In this document: piece after piece, positions 1 to 23,099 of the stretch
How positions within the stretch are numbered: position 1 is the stretch's first letter
Layout: each line of letters starts with the position of its first letter
From: Nymphaea colorata
Taxonomy: Eukaryota > Streptophyta > Magnoliopsida > Nymphaeales > Nymphaeaceae
Length of the DNA: 64,000 nucleotides
Assembly (NCBI RefSeq): GCF_008831285.2
Contig: NC_045147.1
Coordinates: 21,096,981-21,160,980 of the forward strand
Direction of reading: 5' to 3'
Program-made: the position numbers and the translations under genes
The notes under the pieces: generated by a model
The model's input: only the letters and a program-made list of their open reading frames with translations
Told to the model about the DNA's origin: nothing
Database searches by the model: none

Positions 1-573
1 AACAGCAAACTTGACTGACAGATAAACTGATAACATAGACAAACTGCCTCACCACTTTTGCAGTGATCTTCACAATGGATGCACAAAAGAACAGACCTCG
101 AGTCATAACATCAGTGCCTGTGTCACATACTAGCAAGCTTATAACCATTACCCAGTCCATGTTTCTCTATTTAAGAACTGCTGACAGTTGCATCCTTTCT
201 TTATATACCTTTTTTTAAAAAAAAAAAAAGTGAAATGAATAGTATCAGTTTTGAGTGAGAAACTAAAAAAAAAAAGAAAAGAACATTTCCACGATAACAA
301 ATGTTCCCATTCCAAAAGAGTGTGAGGTCGTGGGATGCGTGTGCGAGTATAGAACACCACTGCCACACCCAAAAGTTTCAAGGATCCGCACTCTTTCTTG
401 CCAATAAGAAATGATCATCCTAGTGAAGTAGATCAGACAAAGTGAAAATAATGAATACACCACCAATGATTATTATATACAGCATAGTAAATAGAGGCGA
501 CGTTCCACATTCCAAAGAATGAGGAAAACAAATGAAAATAATTTTTCTCCCTTTATGACATCAAAAGCGTTAC

Positions 574-636
574 CTCCTCCAAAGTCCAGGCTTTCTTCTC
601 ATCTTCTAATATTCCGATATGTTCTTCAAGGCAGGC
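574..636 (-). CDS. 63-nt three-heptad exon, copy 3 (diverged)
   Basis: It reads ACLEEHIGILEDEKK followed by AWTLEE, 21 residues in phase 0, with an acceptor ending TTATCAG and a donor starting GTAACGC. It has the same length, phase and heptad register as copies 1 and 2 (Leu3, a hydrophobe at 10, Trp17) but low base identity, so it is an older member of the series. Confidence 0.65.
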
Positions 637-2541
637 CTGATAAATTAAAAGGAAGCTGTTTTCAGGAACATGAATATGGATCACTCTTTTCTATTTCATC
701 TCATAAATTAAAAAGAAACATAAGCACAGGGATGAGTCTTCTTGAAGTTATGTGGTGTAAATTCAGAAAAAACTTATATGGATTCAATGAGTACTTATAA
801 ATGAACGGGGGTAGTGAGGTAATACTACCTCCTTCTCTAGCCAACACTTCTTTTCAGATTCAAGACGTGCAAGCTCAACCTCAAGCATGGCCTAGAAAAA
901 CAAAAAAAAGTTGTGAAAGAAATTCAGATAGAGATGGATAGCCTGCAAAAATCAACAAAGGGAATATTACCTTCTTCTCCAGCCAAGAATTTTTTTCTGA
1001 TTCAAGACGTGCAAGTTCACCTTCAAGCATGGCCTGGAAAACAAATTCCTGAAAAAAATTAGATATAGACGGATAACATACAAATAAAGAAACAGCTGCC
1101 GTAATCTGCAACTTGAAAACAAGCTGGTTATACATTTACAAGGCATCAGTCATGAAATAGTGCAGAGAAAAATACACATGCGTAGCAGAAATGCCAAGTC
1201 TGAAAATATGATGCCTAATACATAATAACTGCCAGTATATCATGAATTCTTTCAAATTCTTGGTGCCCTTTAAATGCTGCAAATCTTCTTGACAGCTTTC
1301 GAACATGCATGTCTAAGATTTGACTAAAACCAACCAACCAAACTTACTGAATAATGTATGTCCAGCCAGATGCACATCATTAGGTACATAAACAGTGCAA
1401 AAGTAAAGTACATTGAACATTGACTTACCTTCTTGACATTTTACGGTAGATGGTCAGACTAAGGATATCACCTTTGAATTTGGAGTATTAGTTGATTTGC
1501 AATTTTGCATTTCACTATGATTATTTTCTTGATATACGAATCTTGTGAAAGAGCAAGAAATATCTTAGAATGATCTCTCTCTAAGTCACAGTGGTGCGTT
1601 AAGTATGCCCCTGTACGTGTACCAATGGTGGTAGGGGTTTGGTATGTTTGGATCGGTTCCAGGTTGAAACAAGCCACACTTTCTTACCATTTTAATTTAC
1701 ATCCAATGTCTCCCTCCTCCATCGATGCCTCTCACGGTTTCTTCTTCAGCCGCAATATAACTCAAAAGCAGATGGCTGGAAGTGAGAAGCTTCACCACCT
1801 GGTGGTGACTGGCAGACAGGCGACGGCAGTCTTCAGCATCACTAGCGGCATAAGTTTTTTTTTTTCATTTTACTATTTTTTTGGGTTTTTTGCATTGTTT
1901 CCCCCTTTTTTGTTTTTCATATGCTGTTTCTCCCTTTTTTTCATTCGATTCTGTTTTTCATATGTTGTTTTCCCTTTTGTTGTATTTCCTTTGTTACTAC
2001 TAGTGTCATTTCTTCATGATTTACGTTTTGCACTGCTGTACTTTTCCTGCATCTTTCTTATTTATTCTTTACATGTATTTGATGATTTTGGGGTTCAATT
2101 TTTGCCCTTCCGTTGATAATGTTCCTGTTGAGCAGCTGCCTTCCATGGCTCTGCTGCATTCCTATTTAATCTGCCATTTCTTCAAAATCTACTAGTTTGC
2201 CCACTTGCTTAGGTTATAGACATATGGTTCGTAACTTGAAAGATATAAGTTGTATATCTTTAACTATAAATATTGCTCTGTTTTAAACTTTTCACCAAAT
2301 AGTATGAATTTGGTTTGATTTTTATTCTTTTATGAAATTTTGTATATATATATATATACTAAATGATGACTATGGCTATCCAGAGTTCCATCTGAATCAA
2401 ATTGATGGTTAAGAGAAAGACAAGGAGAAAAAGGTGTGAATTAATACTAAAGGACAAAAATGCCCCTCACTTTTTCCTCCTTGTTTTTCTCTTAACTGTC
2501 CATCATTTTGAATCAGACGGCCTGATTAGATGGTTGAGTAA

Positions 2542-2587
<46 letters not shown>

Positions 2588-3958
2588 CACTTTTGACTTT
2601 GTACCCATACCCACTTCTGTATACCCCTAACTATGTGACTTTGATCTCACTTAATTTCAAATATTAAGATGAAAGATGCATCATTCATGTCTTTCATTTC
2701 AAAATGAAAGGATAACCGTCCTTTAATAGATGCATCTTCATTATTACATTTAGCATGCCAAATCATTTTGATAATTCTAACTACCAAGGTGAAATACGCA
2801 CAATTAATTCTTACATTAAGTACTTCAAAGTTCAAACCATTACTAGCCAACAATAAATAATCTACATATAATGTAAGAGTTACAAAACTCTTTCCTCAAT
2901 TTTTCGTATAAAGTTGTTAACACAGTCATCTTTATTAATAATGTCAAAATCATTATCCACAATTCTCTTATAACATTAATAAATTATTTTTCATAAAATA
3001 TATTTTAAGTGTGAAAACCATGTAACAAATTCAAATAATTGGGCAAGTCAACTCAAGCTCAAAGCAGTCATAGAGCCATCAGAGTTGAAACCCGTTAAAA
3101 ACATGAATGAAGAAAGAGTCAACAAGTGAGCTCGACCCTCTAAGGTTTAATTTGTGCTTGCCCCTAGTTGAGGTCCTGTCAATATTGAGAGTACAATTCA
3201 AAGTCATAGAGTGTTGAGTTTGTGCTTGCCCCTAGTTGAGGTCCTCACAGTAATGACAGTCCAATTCGAACTCAGGGAATGGAATAAGAAAGATAAAAAA
3301 AACTGAGTGAATCATTATCAAAAGACAAAAACTACATGTGAAGCTAATAAAACTTTACATGCACTTCAAATTTCAAAGTGTATCTGCTAGCAAAATTAGT
3401 ATCTGATAAGTATACTTACAATTTTCAATAGTTCACAGATCTAGGTTTCCTCATTTATTTAAAACAAAGGTGAAGGATAATAAAACTTTTACAGCAGAGA
3501 AGCACAAAAAATCACATAAATGTTTCTAAGTGTGGTTATAAGTAAAATCACTCTAATAGCATATTGGGTTGAATGAATGGAGTATAATATTGTATACTTA
3601 CAAGTGTATGTTCCTGCATTTTTGTATCATGTTCATGCTGATCAGGCTTTGCATCTGATTCTGAGTGCCCTGAATTGTCTATCTCTCCACCATTTGAGAT
3701 TTGTAGATGAACATTCTGCTCAGAAGCGGCTAGACAATTCTGCTCCAATTGTGCTGTTCCCCCAATGTGGGTAGTGTCTTCTGTGTTTTTAGCTTGCTTG
3801 TTTTTCTTTTTCTTGTTCTTCTTCTTCTTACTTTCATTCTCCATTGCTTCTAGAACAAACAGCGGAGATGTGCCTCTATATGATCTAAGCAATACTTACA
3901 AGACTGACGGCCCATTTTCTCCATCCATAGATCTACCTTTTTGTGCTACTGCCTCCAT
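574..3958 (-). CDS. Coiled-coil protein gene, 5' part (runs off left edge), family not recognised
   Basis: I do not recognise this family. Supported exons, in minus-strand order: 3958-3900 (ATG at 3958, then MEAVAQKGRSMDGENGPSV), 3830-3602 (a KKKKNKKKKNK lysine tract, then a polar acidic stretch ending QEHTL), a 21-nt exon 3440-3420 (ICELLKI), and three 63-nt exons at 1033-971, 891-829 and 636-574. All have GT donors and AG acceptors and keep phase: 59+229 nt is 96 codons, and the later exons are multiples of three in phase 0. The first intron is short (about 70 nt) and its acceptor is the weakest call; the alternative AG sites nearby that I tried at 3849 and 3846 put a stop or the wrong frame after the ATG exon. 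Exons between 1034 and 3419, and any left of 574, are unresolved. The basic N-terminus followed by heptad-patterned exons suggests an elongated, probably cytoplasmic or membrane-tethered coiled-coil protein; that is inference. Confidence 0.55.
829..891 (-). CDS. 63-nt three-heptad exon, copy 2
   Basis: The exon reads AMLEVELARLESEKK followed by CWLEKE. It has an acceptor ending TTTTTCTAG and a donor starting GTAGTATTAC, and is separated from copy 1 by a 79-nt intron. The introns upstream of copies 1 and 2 also resemble each other, which points to local duplication of an exon with its flank. Confidence 0.75.
971..1033 (-). CDS. 63-nt three-heptad exon, copy 1
   Basis: This phase-0 exon reads AMLEGELARLESEKN followed by SWLEKK, 21 residues. 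It lies between an acceptor ending TTTTCCAG and a donor starting GTAATATTCC. Leu3, Leu10 and Trp17 fall at one heptad position, with Leu7, Lys14 and Lys21 at the other. It matches the exon at 829-891 at 54 of 63 bases counted by eye. Confidence 0.75.
2544..2586. repeat. (TA)n microsatellite
   Basis: About 21 uninterrupted TA units. A shorter TA run sits at 2343-2360 in the same intronic region. Confidence 0.95.
3151..3245 (+). repeat. Short tandem repeat, 27-nt core, period 68
   Basis: The core TTTGTGCTTGCCCCTAGTTG plus seven more bases occurs at 3151-3177 and again at 3219-3245, with partly similar sequence between. It lies in an intron of the coiled-coil gene. Confidence 0.7.
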
Positions 3959-4252
3959 CAAAGTAGCAATATGTTAGAACCCAAACTTCAAAATGGAAAG
4001 GCTCTTAAATACTGAATAGTTAGTACATGTATATGTTGGATTCCAGAAATTTCCAACTATCCTATGTTTTACATCTATCCATAAAATTGTTAACGTGTCC
4101 CTGACAGCATCCCATCATGTTGCAATGAAGTTATAGGAAACACAAACATTGAAATCTCACATATATATGACAAACTCAATTTAGAAAATGAGTTTCAATT
4201 CAGCTGCAGACCTAGAATAGAAGTAGACCCAAACTTTAATTTTGATCTCTAG

Positions 4253-4474
4253 TTGTTGTTTCTTGTTTGGTTACTTGAGAGAGAAAAAACAGAAAACCTT
4301 TTAGACAAATCTTCGAAATATGTTAAGGAAGTTTTGCAACAAAATGCTGAGAAGTCACCCATAGGAAGCTGGCTGATGTTCAGTGCTAAAGAAATGAACG
4401 ATAGGAACTCCAAACTGACAAACCACTTTTCCATGGGAGGTCTGGAGAAATTACAAGACATACTGCAACTGTAA
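4253..4474 (+). other. Intronic ORF on the opposite strand, unexplained
   Basis: An open frame of 73 codons reads charged, helix-like text (for example NLLDKSSKYVKEVLQQNAEK) and ends in a stop. It lies in the long first intron of the minus-strand coiled-coil gene. I see no splice partner and no family. It may be chance or a fragment of a decayed gene. Confidence 0.2.
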
Positions 4475-5446
4475 ATATCCATGACACAAGCTTCTGTTAG
4501 AGGAGTAAACTACAAGCCCCTTGCAAGCACATTCCATTTACTCACGTATCCTAAAAGTAATTTAACACAGTTCTTTGTCCATCTTTGCGTGATTGGAGAA
4601 CAAACCGTGTAAATAACAACATTATCCTCTTTGTAAGTTTCGAAAAAGTGTGGACCAGAAAGATCAGCGACTTTTAAGTAGTAAAATTCAATATAAAATT
4701 AAAAAAAATGGAAAAAATACCTTTATCGGATTCATCGATCGCATGGTTCTTCTGATGATGAACGTTTTGTTTGCAATATTAGCTAAAAATCAAATGCCAC
4801 CTCATCATTCTCGTACCCAAAAAAAAATATATGGAGTAGAGCTCACTATGGAGGTGCATTGTCGTATTCCTTTCTTGTTTGCTCCTTTTGTTTGATACTT
4901 CCACCGTCACTAATCTAACAAACTCCCAACGACTATATTCGTTACTTTCTCACGTAAAAAAGGTACTCCCCATTGTCCTCACTCGAATAACTTGCCCCGT
5001 GAATCAAAATTCCTAACACACCTAGCTTTTCTAGTTCCGCCAACAAATTCTTCCGTCCATGCGGGAAAATTAACCATTCAATCTGTCACAACCTCTAACC
5101 AACTCTTCCTACGCCCAAATCGGTGAAAGCAATTCTTGACAGCGTGAACGCTCTCAACTCAAACTGCGTACACCTAATAAACTAAAGCGGCAAAACAACC
5201 ACACGAACCCACTGACATTTCATCTTACCCATCCAATTTTACTCGGTCGACATTAAATAAATAGCTAGAACGCACAAATGGCGACATAAATCAGCCAGAA
5301 GACCAACCAATAACAAATATATCAAGATCTGCAATGCAATTCCCGTATTTCACCCCATGGAAGTATCGATCTCGAGAGTACCCCAAACAATGGATACTAC
5401 CGATGATGAAAAGTAAAACATAAGAGCATTCAAACTCGACGCCTAC

Positions 5447-5590
5447 CTCGAGAGATCTGCAGACTCCGTCAGTTCCCTAGGGTTTCCGATCCCGAAAATT
5501 CCTTCTCTGTGCTGCGAAGCACGATCGCAGGGAATAATAGACGACACGAAAAAGAAGGCAAGACGTGGAAAATAAAAGTCACTCTGCAGA
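5447..5590 (-). other. Probable non-coding first exon of the coiled-coil gene
   Basis: On the minus strand the sequence carries a telo-box type AAACCCTA motif (5478-5485) and then a GAG|GTAGGCG donor after 5447. No coding frame is evident. The long intron from 5446 to about 3959 would separate it from the ATG exon. The right end is an estimate. Confidence 0.4.
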
Positions 5591-5599
5591 GTGCGGGAG

Positions 5600-7240
5600 G
5601 GGAAGAAGAACTGCCGCTACCATAACGGAAGCGCGGGGAGCGTTTTATATGAAAATCACGGCGCGCACGAAGTCGATATTTTTGCCCCAATATCATGAAC
5701 TTGACGGCCTTTGTTCTGAAATCGTACGTTTCAGGCCGTCGGCCGTTGATGATAGGGATGCCGACGGATCCAAAACTAATTGGATCATATATCAACTAAT
5801 CGGGTTCGGGTGCCTGTCAGAATCCGATGTCTATCGGGTTCATTCACAAGTTTGATATATAGACCGAAACTGGCACCCGACTGCCAGTGGATCGATTACT
5901 TGGATCTAGATCCGTAATGAACATCCAGTTATATGTAAACCATTACCATGGACATCTCCCATATTCAAGTTCATATCGGATGCATTTGACCACATGAACA
6001 CTTGAAATATTAATTTATCTCAATCCTTTGATATATTCATAGAACATGATGTGTTGGTCTTTCTATTGCCAAAAGATATTTATCAGGTTGATCGATTTCA
6101 GGTATAACTTTTATATTATGTCAGTGTTGAAGTTAAGGCAAAACTATTTTAAGTGGTCACATATGAATTTTATCATTTGATTATGAATTCATGTGAAGTA
6201 TATGATTTATAATAACAAATCTAAAAGATAGTTGGGTTCAATTGTTATGAGATCCCGAGAGGTTGTAGTGCATTGAGTGGTAAGGCAGTCCACCTTGTTC
6301 AAAAACTTGATCTCAACTTAAATCCTAGAGTGGTCGTTGTCATATTTTAATGTATTATTCCTTTTCAATCGTACAAAGATTCTAAAACAAGTTTGGTAAA
6401 CTTTGATGGTGGTGGGCACATGAGAAAGCCAGTGGTCTCTCAAAAAACACTTACCATTAAAAAAAAAAATCAAGTTAATGAACGAGCATTAGTGATGCCA
6501 GATGTTGTAAACGATATATCCAGGGAAAACTAATACAAGTAACCATCCATTATTTCATTTTACTGAGGTGCTATGATTTTGGTTTTGTTCTAGTGGTCAG
6601 AGGCATTAAGATATTAAAATTGATCAGCTCATATACCTGATATCAGGACAAAATAGTCGTTTCACTAATCAGAAAATGACCTTCAGTTATTTGCAATATT
6701 TAAGTTAGTTGTTTTTCCATAACAATGTCATGAAATTATACACAATATGTATTATGCACATTCTAGAAAAAAAAAGTTATTGAGATTTAGTCGAGCGATG
6801 GGAGTAGCTAGCTTTTAAGGAACATTAAATTCGGAAAAGGGAAAGGTGCACAATTAATTTTGCTCATGGATATTAATACATTTCAATTGATGCCATGCTT
6901 AAAAAGTTGATTAGTATTCTTGTTCGCAACCATAAAGAGAACACATAATGTCGACACCACATTCCAGCGAGTTAATAAAATAATAATGATCTCAACAGAA
7001 AAATTTTCAAATATCGAACCTAATATACTGCAGTTTGACATATTCATGCCTGCCAGCTCGTAAAGAATGCATGGTCATGTAACTGATAAAGATAGACTGA
7101 TCTCATTTCAACATCGTTGTTTATTAAATGATTAGTTTTAATTTTTCACAAAGAAATTAAGAGTACTTTTGGTCCTATCGTACAAAAGAAGCAGCTTTTT
7201 GATGATACGACTAATTTGGAGCACTTAAGTAAAAAGCAAG
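5600..7240. other. Intergenic region with degraded repeat text
   Basis: No supportable gene. 5740-5900 contains GGATCC and GGGTTCGGGTG type text that recurs elsewhere in the window (28440-28790, 61900-62060, 63660-64000). 6260-6340 faintly resembles a tRNA-derived SINE but its B box is poor. The rest is AT-rich without visible structure. Confidence 0.5.
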
Positions 7241-7379
7241 CTTGAGCATAAATTTGTCGCCGGTCAGTGCCAATAACAGCAAAAATAGGCATCAATTCGT
7301 CAATTTCCTAAAAGTTGACTCGAGGTCTAGAAAGATCCAAGCTAAAAGCAGAAGAAGAAAAACTGGTTTATGGCTGGCA

Positions 7380-7633
7380 TTCTATCGTTCTCTCTCTCTC
7401 CACTCTCTCTCTCTTCAAAGGAAGGAGGAAAGAAGAGGAGGAGGCGGAGGAGGGGAAGGGTTGCACCCTTCGTTGTCTACCCACTCGCGATTCCCTTTGC
7501 GTGTTTTCCCAATATTCTTTCTCTACAAGAGGAAAAAGATTTCTTCTCGGGGATTTGGGTGTTGGTTCTTGGCCCCTTGGCCTTTCCCCTTCTTTCCATT
7601 GATTCCCGGGCTTGCAGATCGTCGATCATCTAG
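7380..7633 (+). other. 5'-UTR exon of E2 copy A
   Basis: CT-rich leader (7386-7425), then a G+A-rich stretch, ending CATCTAG|GTAATCTCTC at 7633. The matching exon of copy B ends in the same way (CGTCTAG|GTAAT), which supports the boundary. The transcription start is not determined. Confidence 0.65.
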
Positions 7634-8291
7634 GTAATCTCTCTCTCTCTCTTTCCTTTTTTTTTTTCTTTATCCCAATCGCCCTGTTAATCAATATATG
7701 TATTTTATGTTCATATATTTCAGCGTAGAGGAGACCTTTCTTGGATTTGTAAAACAATGACGAGGGTTTGTCTTGTTTTCTAAACACGAGTTGTTTGGGT
7801 TTCGGGTTCGTGCTTGCTTCGCGTTTGTAAACGAGAGGAGAGATCTAGGCCTCTGTTTTTTTATCGTGGGGATGCGTTTCGTCTGGCCAGGGGCTTTTGG
7901 GTGTTTCTGTGCTGTGCGAACAGAAGGAAGATTACTATAGAATTGGATGCACGGCTCGCTTGTGACTTAGGTTTGACCTTTGCGTTGGCTGCTTGAGAGA
8001 TTTAATTTTGGTTTTGTGCCGATCAGAGATATACCGGTGCTGGTAGCTTACTTTGAGGTTCTTTTTGTTTGTGGTATCTGGGAATTACTTTACGTGGTTT
8101 TAGAAGATTGCGTTTGCGAAGTTGGTGTCTGTTTCTGGACTGATTTGGTTGGGGGTTTTGGTCAAATTGTTTCACTGTTGTTGGTTTCTTGTTTTGACGT
8201 TTTTGGTCCTGATATGAAGCTTCCTCATTTAACTAGGTGCGATATTCTTCTTTTTTTTGTTTCGTGCACTTATTATTTACAGATTAATTCC

Positions 8292-13282
<4,991 letters not shown>

Positions 13283-13900
13283 TAGTTTCCTTTGTAGACA
13301 AGCAAAAGACTTGGTTACAAATGTTGAAAGCCAAGGCCTCGGCTTTCTTTATGCAAATTCTAATCCTCCAAACTAGAAATTGAGGAGAGCTGCTCTCTCC
13401 AGATGATATGTTGCTTCTTTGTTTTCTGGGGTGCATGTTTCTCTTATGAACCTATCTCCATCGTGCTTCCAGATAATTTCCATGGGTGCTGTACATTTTG
13501 TTAACTAGACACAGACGCATGTCTCAGTCTGATCCTTGGTCCTTTTTGTTTTCCAGAACATAAAGGGGTTACCATGGGAGTTTTTCTTCTTTTTCCCTTA
13601 TTGTACATCTTGGTGGTGATGGGGAGGTCTGGTCAGCCACTCTTTCTCCTTAAACTGTCTCTCGAGTCTCAACCATGAGCTTCATTCATTTGGCTGTCAG
13701 ATAATTTTAGGAGGACAAGGGGAGATTTAAAAATGGAGTCACTTGATTTCAGTTGGCTGTCATAGATGGGGCCTCTGTCAGGCATCATAAGGTCGGTACA
13801 GGTTAACACTTACCATGGTTGACAATGACTTGTTTATCGCTAGGTGGATATGCGTCTTTCCTGCTAGGCTCAGCAATTTGAATGCCGTTTCTATGGATGG
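13283..13900 (+). other. 3' UTR and duplicated 3' flank of E2 copy A
   Basis: Sequence after the stop matches copy B in blocks (TTTCCTTTGTAGAC, GATATGTTGCTTCTTTGTTT, GGTGCTGTACATTTTGTTAA) and further weak blocks to about 13880 and 22745. This places the right edge of the tandem duplication several hundred bases beyond the stop codon. No clear polyadenylation site was chosen. Confidence 0.6.
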
Positions 13901-15150
13901 GATGTTCTGAATTCGTTTGAGCTTTTAGACTTGGTAAGGTAAGCTTAAAGGCACCCAACCGTTGCACAAACACGCGCACTTGTCCAGATCATTGAGTATG
14001 GGGGCTGGCATGAATTACACAAGAAATCTGTAAATAAAATTGCGCTGGATGTGTGTGTGTGTCTCATATATATATGATATATATGTATGTATGCATATTA
14101 ATTATTTGGATTTAGCATAGGATTAGGGCTGAGAAAAGAAATATCTAATTGGAGTAGCATTAAATATCAAACTTGGAGTTGGATTTAACTTCAAATCTGA
14201 ATGAATGTTTACACAAATTCAAGCCCTTCATTACATGAAAAAAGTGGACCATGTCTAAGAAATCGGCACAAAGTATGAATTTAGGAATCAACTACTTCTC
14301 CCTCCTTGTTGTAAAAGCTAATTTTTTGATATAATTTTTAAAGACAAAAAAGTCGAATAAAATGTTGAAAAATGATGCCGAGCTTTTGGCCAAACTAGTT
14401 CTCACTGTTTTACCAAAATTTCCGTGGATAATAATGTGCATAAGTTTAAAAAAAAATACACCTTTTTAAGTTTGTACATTTGGAATTATTTTCATCAATT
14501 GATTTTTTATCACCAAAAGAAGTTTGAGAATAGATCACGGCTATTCAAAAGCTAACTTCATAGATCACTGACCAAATCAAAATGAGAAAAGTGACATATA
14601 AGCCGCAGAATCATATTCCTTTTTATTTTATTTGATGGTGCCTCGTTGGCCTTTACTTTTGGAATTGTTGGTGGTGTTTTTAAATAGAAAGTGAAAAGGT
14701 AAGGTGCTTACTATTCCTGATCTGATCTTGATGGCAGAGAAAAGCTGAAAACGTGTGCAATACTAAATCATAAAAAGGAATTGCTAAATGAATGCTTACA
14801 CCGTTATTCCCGTTGGAAATTTATTTAATAATCACTTCCCAATTTGTTAGAAGGAAAGCTTTTCTAAGATTCATCCGCACATTCATTCTAACAGTGGCCC
14901 TAAAAGGAGACGAAATATTTAAGTGATCGTTATCTATTAAAATTTTACTTGGAGCCATGAGAGTGTTGCAGATTTTTTTTCAAGGGACAATTTGTTTTTG
15001 AAATTGCATTCGACCCGCTCAATATCCTCTGATTTCTGCCGACTGCGCGTTAGAGAGAAGGAACGGTTCGACTGATGCCTATAACATCAAACATTAATTC
15101 GGAACTCCCAACTAAAAGGTAAGCGTAAGTCTGTCAATATCAACAAGTCG
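13900..15150. other. Spacer between the tandem E2 genes
   Basis: AT-rich, with TG and AT microsatellite text at 14045-14095. No gene or recognisable element. Confidence 0.5.
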
Positions 15151-15170
15151 GACATAAATTTGTCAATCTG

Positions 15171-15497
15171 TTGAAAATTAGGGATGAATCTGAGAAAATC
15201 CTAGAACGGAGAACAGTGCATAAAGAACGATGGTTCTCTCTCGCTCTTTCTCTCTCCGTCCGCTCGAAGAAAGATCGGCGAAGGAGGAGGGAGAGGAGGG
15301 AATCGGCTCTAACCTGTTCGTGTCTCCCCACCAGCGATTTCTTTTCTGCGCTTTTGTCAAAGTCTCTTCCTAACCGGAAAGACGATTTCTGTAGGGCTTT
15401 GGTGGAGGCGGCGCCGGCAGCGTTGAAAATAATCTCTCCTTTCCCCTTCTTTATCCCAGTACCCGGGCTTCTTGATCGTTCGTCGTCGATCGTCTAG
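15171..15497 (+). other. 5'-UTR exon of E2 copy B
   Basis: CT-rich stretch (15234-15262) followed by a G+A-rich stretch, ending CGTCTAG|GTAATTTG at 15497. Similarity to copy A begins near 15150 and 7250 (ATAAATTTGTC), close to the left edge of the duplicated unit. The exact transcription start is unknown. Confidence 0.6.
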
Positions 15498-16100
15498 GTA
15501 ATTTGTCTCTCTTTCTGATTAAACAATCTGACAATCGACGGATGCATTTTGTGATCTGTCTTTCTGAATTAGGTAAGCATGTTTGATCTTGTAGAACATT
15601 TTATGATCTATCTTTCGAGGTTTCTAGCTGCTTTAGGGTTTCTGTTCTTGTGCAAGGAGAGAAGATATCAGGACCTCTGGTTTTGGTTGGGTATTTGAAC
15701 ATTTTATGGTGCAGTTCACTGTACCTTTATGCTGTGCCAACTAGGGGAAGGTTCATGCAAAACCGGTTGCAGGTTTCTGTTGTAGGTGAGGTTTGAATTT
15801 TTTTTAGTGTGCTGGGGAGGTGAAATTTGCGGGTTTTGAGCCGATCGAAGATTTACTTGTGTCGAGACTTTCTATTGGGAACTTCTTGTGTGTCATGGTC
15901 TAGATGTTGGGTTTGCAAACTTGGTGTTTGTTTTTTGGGTTTCTCTGCCTAGGGTTTTGGGTCCAACTTGACATGCTGATTTATTCTGTATTGTTGGATT
16001 TGGTCACTGATATATTATGTTGGTTCTAAAATATTCAGCTCTTCTTTCTTTTTTCCTTTTTTTCTTTTCCCTGCTTCCGTCGTTTATCCAGATCAATTCC

Positions 16101-22238
<6,138 letters not shown>

Positions 22239-22982
22239 TAGGCTTTCCTTTGTAGACGAGCAAAAAACTTGGTTGGTCTCGAACATTGAAAGCCAAACCC
22301 TTGGTTTCCTTGTGCAATTCTGGTCCTCTAAACTGCAAAGGGGGAGAGAATTGCATTATCTGGATGATATGTTGCTTCTTTGTTTTCTGGGGTGCATGTC
22401 TCTGTTATGAATCTGTCTCCACGGTGTTTCCAGTCATTGCATTAGGTGCTGTACATTTTGTTAACAAAGAGGCCAACGGATGCATGGCTTATTGCATCTG
22501 AATCCTGAAAGTAGCTCTTAGGGGCATCATGGCAGATTTCCTTCTGTTTCCTGGTAGATCAGGTGTCAGCGGGCAAGGCCTTAGCTCAGATTTCAGTTCA
22601 TCGTAGCATTAGAAGTCGTGTTTCCAGTGAATATAAGTATATCCAAGATAGAATTGCTGTATTTCTTCATTGCCAGGTCCAAAAAAGTTGACCATGATTG
22701 ACAAGTGACCCGTTAGCGGCTGTGTATCCCTTGCTGTGAGGCCCAAGTAATAGAACTTGTAAGACTTTCTCACTGAGGCAATAAGGGGGTTGAGAGTTCT
22801 TCAGCGAAAGAGAATTGGAACAGGGCATGGTAAACATGCACTTGTTGGGTTGGTGTCCTACGGTCATTCCACTATTTCTTAAAATTTGCATGAAGGCAGA
22901 TGATCTTAACTACTACAGACCCAAGTAAACTGATGGAGTGGACCACTGCCTGGCAGAAAGCCCAATCTCCCATCCAATCTCT

Positions 22983-23030
22983 CAACTTGCAAACGTTGCT
23001 TGATTTCAACTTGCAAACGTTGCTTGATTT
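22983..23030 (+). repeat. 24-bp perfect tandem duplication
   Basis: The unit CAACTTGCAAACGTTGCTTG plus ATTT occurs twice back to back. It lies beyond the E2 copy B 3' flank. Confidence 0.95.
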
Positions 23031-23099
23031 TAAGAAAAGAGACTTAAAAAAAAGGGATTGACAAAATTTGATTGCACATTTTGGAGAAGTTGCCACTCG

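Noticed and set aside
1429..1458. Candidate exon ending TCAAGAAG|GTAAGTC in the coiled-coil gene
   Set aside because: The donor is good, but a phase-0 reading meets a TAA and no suitable acceptor keeps it in frame with the neighbours.
1625..2116. 163-codon plus-strand ORF, Phe-rich
   Set aside because: It runs through a T-rich low-complexity tract; the translation is poly-Phe-like with no domain.
6255..6345. tRNA-derived SINE-like text (GAGTGGTAAGGCAG)
   Set aside because: The B-box region is poor and no tail or target duplication is visible.
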